From contig NZ_JADPKS010000174.1 in the NCBI RefSeq assembly GCF_023074175.1, positions 1 to 64,000 of the forward strand: 64,000 nucleotides of DNA, written 5' to 3'. The stretch is from Bradyrhizobium sp. 139. Its GTDB lineage: Bacteria; Pseudomonadota; Alphaproteobacteria; Rhizobiales; Xanthobacteraceae. Each line of letters opens with the position of its first letter. Positions within the stretch are counted from its first letter, which is position 1. Both the position numbers and the translations under genes were made by a program. Below the pieces are notes generated by a model. It had not been told where the DNA came from. It saw only the letters and a program-made list of their open reading frames with translations, and did not search any database. Positions 8,082-16,133 of this stretch are shown piece after piece.

Positions 8082-9230
8082 TCAGGCCGCGCCGGCTTTC
8101 TCCAGAAAATCGAGCAGCAGCCGACTCATCTCGGCCGGCTGTTCCTGCTGCACCCAATGGCCGGCGCCATCGACGAGGTGACAGCCGAGCATCTTCGTGC
8201 AGGCGCGCCCCTGCATCGCCTCGAACACGCCGGGGCGCTGATAGGTGCCCCAATCCTGCTTGCCCGCGATGAAGCAGGAGGGAACGTCGATGCTGCGGCC
8301 GGCGAACAGTTGCAACTCGTTATTGAGGGCACCCGACGTGCCGTAGCGGTACCATTGCAGCCCGCCCTGAAATCCGGTGCGACCGTATTCGGCGCTGTAA
8401 TACGCAAGCTCGCTGTCCGGCAGCCATCGATTGGCGGCGATCGCGGCGGGCGGGGGCATTTCCTTTGCGACCGTCTCGGCCATGGTCTCGCCAGCGTCCA
8501 TCACATAATAGGTCGGCAGCTTGGCCAGCTCATGCGCCGACCAAGACTTCAGCGGAGTGGGCTTGTTGTCGGTCCAGTCCGCGCTCTTGTGATGGTAATA
8601 GGCGCGCAGGAAATCATGCACGCCTTGTGGCGCGTGCTGCATGTCGGCGTTGGCCTCACGTATCGAATAGTACCACTGATAATGCTTGCGCGGCCGCGGC
8701 AGCGCGGCGAACTCGCGATGAACGGGATCTTCCACCGGCGGCTTCGCTGGCGCATCGGCCGTGTTGAACGGCAACGGCGGCGGCCCGCCGAACGGCGTGC
8801 TCATCATCGTCACCGAGCAAAACACGTCGGGCCGGATCAGAGCGCACCAGGCCGCGACCGGGCTTCCGAAATCATGCCCGGCCAGATCGACCTGCCTGTA
8901 GCCGAACGCCGACACCAGTCCGAGCGCATCGCGCACCAGGTTGAGCAGAGAGAAGGGCGCGAGGTCGCCGTCGTAATCGGCGCTCCAGCCCGTCGTGCGG
9001 CCATAGCCGCGCTGGTCTGGTGCGATCACGTGATAGCCGGCCGCAGCCAGAGCCGGCATCACCTTGCGCCAGGAGAAGGCGAGCTCCGGAAAACCGTGCA
9101 GCAGCAGGATGCAGCGCCGCCCCTTGGTCTCGAAGCCGGCTTCGAGCACATGCATCCGCAAGCCGTTGATGCCCTCGACGTAACGCGAGCGGATTCCGGC
9201 GGGCAGGGGGATGTCGGGGAGATCGGCCAT
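8082..9230 (-). CDS. Alpha/beta hydrolase, epoxide-hydrolase-like
   Basis: A 382-residue alpha/beta hydrolase. The oxyanion motif HGFPE is followed by PDQRGYGRT, and the nucleophile elbow reads GHDFGSPVA, so the nucleophile is Asp, as in epoxide hydrolases and haloalkane dehalogenases. The catalytic His is likely in GAGHWVQQE near the C-terminus. Epoxide hydrolysis is most likely. GAGGAAACACC precedes the ATG. It stands alone between mbfA (same strand) and a repeat. Confidence 0.83.
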   Translation of the reverse strand: MADLPDIPLPAGIRSRYVEGINGLRMHVLEAGFETKGRRCILLLHGFPELAFSWRKVMPALAAAGYHVIAPDQRGYGRTTGWSADYDGDLAPFSLLNLVRDALGLVSAFGYRQVDLAGHDFGSPVAAWCALIRPDVFCSVTMMSTPFGGPPPLPFNTADAPAKPPVEDPVHREFAALPRPRKHYQWYYSIREANADMQHAPQGVHDFLRAYYHHKSADWTDNKPTPLKSWSAHELAKLPTYYVMDAGETMAETVAKEMPPPAAIAANRWLPDSELAYYSAEYGRTGFQGGLQWYRYGTSGALNNELQLFAGRSIDVPSCFIAGKQDWGTYQRPGVFEAMQGRACTKMLGCHLVDGAGHWVQQEQPAEMSRLLLDFLEKAGAA

Positions 9231-9240
9231 GGTGTTTCCT

Positions 9241-9332
9241 CGTCATGGCCGGGCTTGTCCCGGCCATCCATGTTCTTCGTTGCCGTCGGATTGTAAGAAC
9301 GTGAATGCCCGGGACAAGCCCGGGCATGACGT
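9241..9332. repeat. REP-like pair (CATGGCCGGGCTTGTCCCGG type)
   Basis: Two GC-rich palindromes, GCCGGGCTTGTCCCGGC and CCCGGGACAAGCCCGGG, form a larger hairpin. The same unit is found at 59181-59264. Confidence 0.7.
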
Positions 9333-9355
9333 GAAGAGACGGGAAATCCCGGCGC

Positions 9356-10222
9356 TCACACCGCCGCGCAGACAAACCCGCTGCCCTTGCGCCTGATCTT
9401 CCCCACCGACGGTGACGGAAAATGCGCGGTGCAGCACAGCGTGTCGGTGTCGCAATAGCGCTCCAGAAAGCTGCGGCGCGTGGTTGCCGCCTGCGCCTGA
9501 TCGAGGTCGAACTTGACCGACAGCTCCGGATAGAGCGTCTGGAGCGGCGAATGCATCAAGTCGCCGGAGAACACGGCGTCGTCCTTGCCGCGGCCCATCG
9601 TGATGGCGATGTGGCCCGGCGTGTGGCCGGGCGTCGGCAGGATGCGGACGTGATCGCCGATCTGATGATCGTTGCCGACGATCTCGTGGCGTTTGGCCTC
9701 GACCACCGGCAGCACGCTATCTGCGAAAGGCGGCACCTCCGCCTTCGCGTTCTGCTCGGACCAGTGATCGAATTCCTGCTTGGCGAAGACGTAGCGCGCC
9801 TTGGGGAAAGTCGGCACCCAGCGGCCGTTCTCCAGCCGCGTGTTCCAGCCGACGTGATCGACGTGCAGATGCGTGCACATCACGAAGTCGATGTCGCCGA
9901 CCGAGAACCCCGCGGCGGCGAGTCCGCGCATGTAGGCGTCATCGGTCTTCATGTTCCATTTCGGCCGCGGCCGCGGCTTGTCGTTGCCGATGCAGCTGTC
10001 GATCAGGATAGTGTGATGCGGCGTCTTCACCACATAGGACTGGAAGCACAGCAGCAACACATCCTGATCATCCAGCGCCCTGGCCTCGCGCATCCAAGCC
10101 CGGTTCTCGGTCAGCGCCTCGGCCGTCAATCCCGGCAGCATCTCCAGCGCCGGGACGAACGAGGTTTCCTGCTCGATGACGCGATGGATGCTGAGATCGC
10201 CGACCGAGTATTTCAGGCTCAT
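9356..10222 (-). CDS. MBL fold metallo-hydrolase
   Basis: A 288-residue metallo-beta-lactamase-fold hydrolase with the metal-binding motif HLHVDHVGWN, a later PTPGHTPGH motif and FSGDLMHSP supplying the bridging Asp. It is closely similar in layout to the product of 12025-12876 (both have a GxWVPTFPKARYVF block and TRRxxLxRxxDT), so the two are paralogues. It probably hydrolyses an ester or lactone; the substrate is unknown. The adjacent GST gene ends 15 bp upstream, so the two form an operon. Confidence 0.83.
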   Translation of the reverse strand: MSLKYSVGDLSIHRVIEQETSFVPALEMLPGLTAEALTENRAWMREARALDDQDVLLLCFQSYVVKTPHHTILIDSCIGNDKPRPRPKWNMKTDDAYMRGLAAAGFSVGDIDFVMCTHLHVDHVGWNTRLENGRWVPTFPKARYVFAKQEFDHWSEQNAKAEVPPFADSVLPVVEAKRHEIVGNDHQIGDHVRILPTPGHTPGHIAITMGRGKDDAVFSGDLMHSPLQTLYPELSVKFDLDQAQAATTRRSFLERYCDTDTLCCTAHFPSPSVGKIRRKGSGFVCAAV

Positions 10223-10237
10223 GAGAACTCCCGCGAT

Positions 10238-10849
10238 TTACGCTGCCGGCGGTACCGAGATTTTCACCGAGGGCCGCTCCAGCATCTTTTGGTGGAACGC
10301 ATCGAGCTTCGGATAGGCCTTGCGCCAGCCGCAATCGGCGAAGCGGAAGTCGGCATAGCCGAGCACGCAAACCAGGCCGATCTGCGAGATGTCGAACGGG
10401 CCGGTGAGGACGTCAGGCATGTTCTCGAAACGCGCCATGCCGGTCCAGGCCCGGTTCCAATGGTCGTCCGACCATGCCTGCCATTGCAGACCCTGCGGCC
10501 GCACCATCTTCTCGTAGCGGCACAGCAGCATGGAATCGAGCATGCCGTTGATCAGGGAGTGGTTGGTCTTCGCCTTCCAGCGTCGCGGGCCGTAATCGGG
10601 GATCAGGCTGCCGCCGGCGATCTCATTGAGATATTCGACGATGACGTAGGAGTCGAGAATCACGTCGCCGTCATTGGTGATCAGCACCGGCAGCTTCTTC
10701 AGCGGCGTGATGCGCGAATAGTCCTCATTGGCCTGGCCGGGCGCGACCGTTGCGGGGACGAATTCGATCTTGTCGATCAGCTCGAGCTCGATCGCGGCGA
10801 TACGCACCTTGCGGGCAAAGGGCGAGGCGGGGGAGAAGGTGAGCTTCAT
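10238..10849 (-). CDS. Glutathione S-transferase family protein
   Basis: A 203-residue GST with an N-terminal thioredoxin-like domain (MKLTFSPASPFARKVR, cis-Pro in LKKLPVL, and DSYVIVEYL for glutathione gamma-Glu binding) and an all-helical C-terminal domain. Ser6 or Ser9 region probably activates glutathione. It lies 15 bp upstream of the MBL hydrolase on the same strand, so a glutathione conjugate or thioester may be shared. Confidence 0.83.
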   Translation of the reverse strand: MKLTFSPASPFARKVRIAAIELELIDKIEFVPATVAPGQANEDYSRITPLKKLPVLITNDGDVILDSYVIVEYLNEIAGGSLIPDYGPRRWKAKTNHSLINGMLDSMLLCRYEKMVRPQGLQWQAWSDDHWNRAWTGMARFENMPDVLTGPFDISQIGLVCVLGYADFRFADCGWRKAYPKLDAFHQKMLERPSVKISVPPAA

Positions 10850-10880
10850 TTCGAGTATCCGTCAATGAACCGATTTGTCT

Positions 10881-10997
10881 CGTCATTGCGAGGAGCTGGC
10901 GACAAAATTGCGAAGCAATTTTGCGCCGAAGCGACGAAGCAACCCAGACTGTCGCCGCGGAGGGATTCTGGATTGCTTCGCTTCGCTCGCAATGACG
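10881..10997. repeat. REP-like palindrome (CGTCATTGCGAGG type)
   Basis: The outer arms CGTCATTGCGAG and CTCGCAATGACG match the unit at 5378-5464; an inner stem AAAATTGCGAAGCAATTTT is present in this copy only. Confidence 0.7.
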
Positions 10998-11019
10998 GTG
11001 TGGCGGCGGTGGTGATCGC

Positions 11020-11862
11020 CTACGCCGCCACGATCTCCTGGCGCTGCTCGCCGAGGCCTTCGATGCCGAGCGTGACGACGTCGCCGACATTGAGGAAGGT
11101 CGGCGGCTTCATGCCGAGGCCGACGCCGGGCGGGGTGCCCGTGGTGATGATATCGCCCGGCAGCAGCGTCATGAACTGCGAGACATAGGAGATGCACTTG
11201 GCCATGGAGAAGATCATGGTCTGGGTCGAGCCGGTCTGGCGGCGCTGGCCGTTGACGTCGAGCCACATCGACAGGTTCTGCACGTCCTTGATCTCGTCCT
11301 TGGTGGCGAGCCACGGTCCGAGCGGACCGAAGGTGTCGTGCGACTTGCCTTTGGTCCACTGACCCAGGCGCTCGATCTGGAAGGCGCGCTCGGAGACGTC
11401 GTTGCAGACGCAATAGCCGGCGACGTAGTTCAGCGCGTCGGCTTCCGAGACATACTTGGCGCGGGTGCCGATGATGGCGGCGATCTCGACCTCCCAGTCG
11501 AGCTTGGTCGAGCCGCGCGGCTTCTCGACCGCGTCGTTCGGGCCGGAGAGCGAGGTGTTGGCCTTCATGAAAATGATCGGCTCGGACGGGATCGCCGCGC
11601 CCGTTTCCTTGGCGTGGTCGCTGTAGTTGAGACCGATAGCGACGAATTTCGAGATCCCGGTGACGGGCGCGCCGAAGCGCGGCTTGCCGGAGACGGCGGG
11701 CAGCGAGGCGGGATCGAGCGCCGCCAGCTTCTTGAGGGACTCAGGCGAATAGGCCTCGCCGGTCAGGTCCTTCAGATGCGCCGACAGGTCGCGCAATTGG
11801 CCGGATTTGTCGATCAGGCCGGGCTTTTCCGCACCCTTTTCGCCATAACGAACAAGCTTCAT
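11020..11862 (-). CDS. Fumarylacetoacetate hydrolase family protein
   Basis: A 280-residue FAH-fold protein with the metal-binding triad context KLDWEVEIAAIIG and the loops GLNYSDHAKE and ITTGTPPGVGLG typical of the 2-hydroxyhepta-2,4-diene-dioate isomerase/fumarylpyruvate hydrolase branch. It likely cleaves or isomerises a dicarbonyl intermediate of aromatic breakdown. The frame stays open upstream through a repeat; the ATG at 11862 (MKLVRYG) follows CAGGGAGAAACGAGA, so it is the start. Confidence 0.85.
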   Translation of the reverse strand: MKLVRYGEKGAEKPGLIDKSGQLRDLSAHLKDLTGEAYSPESLKKLAALDPASLPAVSGKPRFGAPVTGISKFVAIGLNYSDHAKETGAAIPSEPIIFMKANTSLSGPNDAVEKPRGSTKLDWEVEIAAIIGTRAKYVSEADALNYVAGYCVCNDVSERAFQIERLGQWTKGKSHDTFGPLGPWLATKDEIKDVQNLSMWLDVNGQRRQTGSTQTMIFSMAKCISYVSQFMTLLPGDIITTGTPPGVGLGMKPPTFLNVGDVVTLGIEGLGEQRQEIVAA

Positions 11863-11954
11863 TCTCGTTTCTCCCTGGAGATGGACCGATCGGTTAAATA
11901 GCTTCATGGAACAGGCCAGCGGGAAATTCAACCGCTCAAAGAGCGCGCATTGCA

Positions 11955-12004
11955 GCCCTTCCTTTGTACAAGGGTGGGCAAAGGCGCGGAGCGCCGTGCC
12001 CACC
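11955..12004. repeat. GTGGGCA-type palindromic repeat
   Basis: GGGTGGGCAAAGGCGC and GCGCCGTGCCCACC are near-inverted. It resembles the tandem unit at 981-1070. Confidence 0.6.
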
Positions 12005-12024
12005 AACGCTCGGCTGACGCCACC

Positions 12025-12876
12025 CTACGATTGCAGCGCCACAAACCTGAACCCGTCCCCGTCCCGCTTGATATGACCGGCGGAAAAATGCCCGCCGATC
12101 ACCAGCGTCGGCGTATCGGCAAACCGGCCGAACAAGTCGCGCCGCGTCGCGGCCGATTGTGTCTGGTCGGAATCCGCGGTCGAGGACCAACCGAGATGCG
12201 CCATCTGGCAGGGGTGGTGGGCGACGTCGCCGGTGAGCAGTCCCTGCTCGCCGTCCGATTTGATCAACATGCTCATATGGCCGGGGCTGTGACCCGGGGT
12301 CGGGATCATGCTGATCTCCTCGCAGAGCCGATGATCGCTCGGGATCAAATCGGCCCGATCGGCATCGACGATCGGCTTCACGGAATCGCCAAACACCGCC
12401 TGCTTGTCCGGCTCGGTCGAATGTTCCAGCCAGTGCTCGTATTCGGTCCTGCCGAAGACATAGCGCGCCTTCGGAAATGTCGGCACCCATTTGCCGCCCA
12501 CGAGCTTCGTATTCCAGCCGACATGGTCGACATGAAGATGCGTGCACAGCACGGTGTCGATGCTGTCAGGGGCAAAGCCTGTGGCCGTCATCGTCTCCAG
12601 GAATGGCGTGCTGCGGTTATTCCAGGTCGGGACGTTGCGGCCCTGCTTGTCATTGCCGAGGCCGGTGTCGACCACGATGCGGTGCGAGGGTGTTTCCACC
12701 ACGAGCGAATGGATCGACATTTTCAGCCGGCCGTCTTCGGTGGCGAAATGCGGGATCAGCCAGGGCAGCTTCTGGATCTCGTCTTTGCCCGCCAAAGGCA
12801 GGATGAAGCGGGTCGAGCCGACCGTCTCCAATTCCACCACCCTGGTGATTTTGACCCTGCCGACCTTCCACTGCAT
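12025..12876 (-). CDS. MBL fold metallo-hydrolase (paralogue of 9356-10222)
   Basis: A 283-residue MBL hydrolase with HLHVDHVGWN at the metal site, PTPGHSPGH and LTGDVAHHP later, and GGHFSAGHI at the C-terminal His. It keeps all the usual metal ligands. With the paralogue 2 kb downstream it brackets a GST and an FAH hydrolase, all on the minus strand, which suggests a loose catabolic cluster for an ester or lactone plus its ring-cleavage product. Confidence 0.83.
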   Translation of the reverse strand: MQWKVGRVKITRVVELETVGSTRFILPLAGKDEIQKLPWLIPHFATEDGRLKMSIHSLVVETPSHRIVVDTGLGNDKQGRNVPTWNNRSTPFLETMTATGFAPDSIDTVLCTHLHVDHVGWNTKLVGGKWVPTFPKARYVFGRTEYEHWLEHSTEPDKQAVFGDSVKPIVDADRADLIPSDHRLCEEISMIPTPGHSPGHMSMLIKSDGEQGLLTGDVAHHPCQMAHLGWSSTADSDQTQSAATRRDLFGRFADTPTLVIGGHFSAGHIKRDGDGFRFVALQS

Positions 12877-13015
12877 CGGGTGTTCCCCATTTTCTTGCTT
12901 TGGCGGCGAAAGATGCGGGTTTGCGCCGGTAAGCGCAATGGATCATCTGGTGCGATGCCGCGTTATCGGGGGAACCCAAGACGATTGTAAAAAGACAGCC
13001 AAACAGAGTGGGCCC

Positions 13016-13492
13016 ATGCCAGAGCTTGCCATTTCCGCCGAGAAGGTCGCCTTCATCATCGAGAAGGCCCGCGAATTCGACGTCAAGGAAGCAGCCTCCG
13101 ATCCGGATTCCGGCTCGAACGCTGCCGACGACGATATGACCGGCGTCCTGGAAGACAACGGCTCCGATCCGGCCGGTCGCGAGCTGAGCGGCTTCATCGG
13201 CGCCTTGAACGAAGACGAGCAACTCGATCTCGTCGCGCTGACCTGGCTCGGGCGCGGCGAAGGCACCATCGACGATTGGGATGACCTGCGCACGCGGGCG
13301 GTGGAGGCGCGTGCCGCCTATCGCGCTCCCGGGCGCGAAACGGTCCGATATCTGCTCGGCGATCCGATGCTGGGCGATCTGCTTGCGGACGGACTCGATG
13401 CCTTCGGCATCGACTGGACCGAAGGAGGCCTCACTGCCGATTCATCTGCTCCGAGCCAGCGGGATGAAGACGAGATCACGAAGCAGCGGTGA
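13016..13492 (+). CDS. DUF3775 family protein
   Basis: A 158-residue acidic soluble protein recognisable as DUF3775 from LDLVALTWLGRGE and the C-terminal YLLGDPMLGDLLADGLDAFG. Function is unknown. The frame stays open far upstream, but that part overlaps the divergent MBL gene; the ATG at 13016 starts the conserved region (MPELAISAEKVAFIIEKARE). No strong ribosome-binding site is visible. The tail is rich in Asp, Glu and Ser. Confidence 0.75.
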   Translation: MPELAISAEKVAFIIEKAREFDVKEAASDPDSGSNAADDDMTGVLEDNGSDPAGRELSGFIGALNEDEQLDLVALTWLGRGEGTIDDWDDLRTRAVEARAAYRAPGRETVRYLLGDPMLGDLLADGLDAFGIDWTEGGLTADSSAPSQRDEDEITKQR

Positions 13493-13502
13493 GTGACCTT
13501 AC

Positions 13503-13646
13503 CTCGCCCCGCTTGCGGGGAGAGGTCGGGTCGCATCGTCAGATGCGATCCGGGTGAGGGGGACTCTCCGCGAGTCCGTCTCTCACCTTGTCCGCGGATG
13601 CGGCCCCTCACCCCAGCCCTCTCCCCGTAAGAACGGGGAGAGGGAG
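13503..13646. repeat. CCTCTCCCC-family palindromic repeat
   Basis: It starts with CCCCGCTTGCGGGGAGAGG, continues with a GATCCGGGTGAGGGGGAC block and CCGCGAGTCCGTCTC, and ends with CTCTCCCCGTAAGAACGGGG. The 15986-16126 copy is nearly the same throughout; 3821-4121 is a third member. It lies between convergent genes. Confidence 0.75.
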
Positions 13647-13654
13647 AAGAAGTC

Positions 13655-14437
13655 TTACAGCGTCCCCGGGAAAGCGCCGCCGTCGAGCAGGATATTCTGG
13701 CCGGTGATGAAGCCGGCCTTGGCGCCGCAGAGGAAAGCGCAGGCGTAGCCGAACTCGTCGGGCTGGCCGAAGCGGCCGGCGGGGTTGAGCTTGGCGCGCT
13801 CGGCGAGGATCTGGTCCGGCGTGACGCCGCGCTTGTCGGCTTCGGCCTTGGCGGTGCCGGTCAGACGGTCGGTCTCGAACGGGCCCGGCAGCAGGCCGTT
13901 GATGGTGACGTTGTTGATCACGGTCTTGCGCGACAGGCCGGCGATGAAGCCGGTGAGGCCGGCGCGCGCGCCGTTGGAGAGGCCGAGGATGTCGATCGGC
14001 GCCTTCACCGCGGCCGAGGTGATGTTGACGATGCGGCCGAACTTGCGCGCCATCATGCCGTCGACGGTCGACTTGATCAGCTCGATCGGGGTGAGCATGT
14101 TGGCGTCGATCGCCTTGATCCAGTCGTCGCGGGTCCAGTTGCGGAAATCGCCGGGCGGCGGGCCGCCGGCATTGTTGATCAGGATGTCCGGCTCGGGGCA
14201 GGCCTTCAGCACCGCCTCGCGGCCCGCCGGCGTCGTGATGTCGCCGACGATCTCGATGACAGTCACATCAGGATAGGCTTTGCGAATGTCGTCGGCCGTC
14301 CTCTTAAGGGCCTCGGCGCCGCGCGCGGTCAGCGTGACGTGAACGCCGGCTTCGGCCAGCGAGATGGCGCAGGCGCGTCCGAGGCCTTTGCTGGATGCGC
14401 AGACGATGGCGCGGCGACCTTTGATCCCAAGATCCAC
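13655..14437 (-). CDS. SDR family protein lacking the YxxxK catalytic pair
   Basis: A 260-residue SDR-like protein. The nucleotide motif is CASSKGLGRA rather than TGxxxGxG. The segment where YxxxK should be reads LSNGARAGL, so Tyr is replaced by Ser and Lys by Arg; the preceding Ser in ITSAAV is kept. Such divergent FabG-like SDRs are known as a separate subgroup without the standard tetrad. Whether it is an oxidoreductase is therefore open. It ends with FITGQNILLDGGAFPGT, the normal SDR tail. Confidence 0.8.
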   Translation of the reverse strand: MDLGIKGRRAIVCASSKGLGRACAISLAEAGVHVTLTARGAEALKRTADDIRKAYPDVTVIEIVGDITTPAGREAVLKACPEPDILINNAGGPPPGDFRNWTRDDWIKAIDANMLTPIELIKSTVDGMMARKFGRIVNITSAAVKAPIDILGLSNGARAGLTGFIAGLSRKTVINNVTINGLLPGPFETDRLTGTAKAEADKRGVTPDQILAERAKLNPAGRFGQPDEFGYACAFLCGAKAGFITGQNILLDGGAFPGTL

Positions 14438-14561
14438 TGTTTCACTCCCGTAATGTCAGGCAGGTTTTAGAGGCCGTCACTCTAGCCAACCCCGGCGCCG
14501 CTGATAAGGGACGGGCCCGCGCCAAAATGCATGGCGCACGGCGCGGCGATGCAAATGTGGA

Positions 14562-15074
14562 CTAGATTCGCCGCTCCTGCTTGAGGCGGTCGATGGCAGA
14601 GGCGGCCTCCGGCGGCAGCGACTTGAAGCCCATCTGGCCGGCCGCGGAGAACAGCGGCCGCAGATGCGAGCCGGCCAGGAACGGCGGCTGGCGGTTGGCC
14701 GGCACGATCTGGTCGAATACCAGCACCAGCGTGGTGGCGACGAGGTAGACCCTGATCGCGCCGAGCGCGGCGCCGCCGAGCCGGTCGCCGATGCCGGCCT
14801 CGCGTATCGTGTCGCTCAGCGCGAGGCGGCCGATATATCCAAACAGCATGCCGACAACGATGAAGATGCCGAAGAACCAGATCCAGTTCTGAAGCAGCGG
14901 CGAATTCGGGTTGCCGGCGATCTGCGGGACGATCAGCGGCATCAGCGCGACGGCGATGGGGGCGGCGAGAAGATAGGCGAGGATCGTCATGGCGCTGCCG
15001 AGCAGGCCGGTCTTGAAACCGAAGCCGATCGCAATGGCGAACGCCGCATAGACCACAAGATCGAAACTGTTCAT
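14562..15074 (-). CDS. CvpA family membrane protein
   Basis: A 170-residue inner-membrane protein with about four transmembrane segments (LVVYAAFAIAIGFGFKTG, ILAYLLAAPIAVALMPL, WIWFFGIFIVVGMLFGYIG, LGAIRVYLVATTLVLVF) and the family motif DRLGGAALGAIR. CvpA proteins are linked to colicin V production and envelope homeostasis. The frame extends 22 codons further upstream, but the ATG at 15074 (MNSFDLV) begins the conserved membrane part. The short tail EAASAIDRLKQERRI is cytosolic or periplasmic. Confidence 0.82.
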   Translation of the reverse strand: MNSFDLVVYAAFAIAIGFGFKTGLLGSAMTILAYLLAAPIAVALMPLIVPQIAGNPNSPLLQNWIWFFGIFIVVGMLFGYIGRLALSDTIREAGIGDRLGGAALGAIRVYLVATTLVLVFDQIVPANRQPPFLAGSHLRPLFSAAGQMGFKSLPPEAASAIDRLKQERRI

Positions 15075-15215
15075 GAGCGTTGACCCCTGCCTCGATGGAA
15101 CGGTTGCGTCGATGGAACGAATGAACGACGAACCGATCATTCCGGTTTCAGATCGCTAAAATCGTCTGTATTGATGGTCTCCAAAAGCTCAGGGGTTGCG
15201 CCCAAGGAAACCGTC

Positions 15216-15977
15216 ATGTCAGACCTATTCGACGTCAGTAAAGAAACCATCCTCGTGACAGGCGCGAGTCAGGGGCTGGGGCGGCAATTTGCCCGGGTTC
15301 TGGCGGCAAATGGCGCGGCCGTCGCGCTCGCTGCGCGGCAGACCGACAAACTGAAAGGTCTGGAGGAGGAGATCCGCGGCAAAGGCGGCCGCGCTGCCGC
15401 GGTCGCGCTCGACGTCACCGACATCGCTTCGATCGCGGCGGCGGTGGATGCCACGGAAGCCGCGCTCGGTCCAATCACGGTGCTGATCAACAATGCCGGC
15501 ATCGCCATCGAGAAGCTCGCGACCGAGCAGACCGAGTCCGATTGGGACGCCGTGATCGGCGCCAACCTGAAGGGCGCTTATTTTCTCGCGACCGAAGTCG
15601 CGCGCCGCATGATCGCACGCAAGCAGTCAGGCAACATCGTCAACATCGCCTCTGTGCTCGGCACCGGCGTGCTGAAAGCGGTGTCGCCCTACGCGATCTC
15701 CAAAGCCGGCATACTCCAGGCGACCAAGGCGATGGCGCTGGAGCTCGCCGGCCAGAACATCCGCATCAACGCGCTGGCGCCCGGCTATATCGACACCGAG
15801 ATGAACCATGCCTTCTGGTCGACGCCGGCGGGGGAGCGATTGGCAAAACGCATCCCCCAGCGCCGCGTCGGTGCCGAGTCAGATCTCGACGGCGCGATTC
15901 TGCTGCTGGCGTCACAGGCGTCGCGCTATATGACGGGGAGCGTGGTGACGGTGGATGGCGGGTTCTTGCTGAATTGA
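15216..15977 (+). CDS. SDR family oxidoreductase
   Basis: A 253-residue classical SDR with TGASQGLG for NAD(P) binding, NNAG, and the catalytic segment NIASVLG...YAISK intact. The C-terminal GSVVTVDGGFLLN is typical. It reduces a ketone or oxidises a secondary alcohol; similar proteins act in acyl-CoA or lipid pathways. The start is the ATG at 15216 after AAGGAAA; longer in-frame starts upstream lack the family sequence. Confidence 0.85.
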   Translation: MSDLFDVSKETILVTGASQGLGRQFARVLAANGAAVALAARQTDKLKGLEEEIRGKGGRAAAVALDVTDIASIAAAVDATEAALGPITVLINNAGIAIEKLATEQTESDWDAVIGANLKGAYFLATEVARRMIARKQSGNIVNIASVLGTGVLKAVSPYAISKAGILQATKAMALELAGQNIRINALAPGYIDTEMNHAFWSTPAGERLAKRIPQRRVGAESDLDGAILLLASQASRYMTGSVVTVDGGFLLN

Positions 15978-15985
15978 CTTTCTTC

Positions 15986-16126
15986 GCCTCTCCCCGCACG
16001 CGGGGAGAGGCCGGAATTTGCGTAGCAAATTCCGGGTGAGGGGGACGCTCCGCGAGTCCGTCTCACACCGTTTCCGCGGAAGCTGCCCCTCACCCCAACC
16101 CTCTCCCCGTAAGAACGGGGAGAGGG
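15986..16126. repeat. CCTCTCCCC-family palindromic repeat
   Basis: A second close copy of the 13503-13646 repeat, again between convergent genes, with GGGTGAGGGGGAC, CCGCGAGTCCGTCTCA and CTCTCCCCGTAAGAACGGGG blocks in the same order. Confidence 0.75.
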
Positions 16127-16133
16127 AAAAGAG

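Noticed and set aside
12542..13015. N-terminal extension of the DUF3775 frame
   Set aside because: It overlaps the divergent MBL gene and has shadow composition; homologous sequence starts at 13016.
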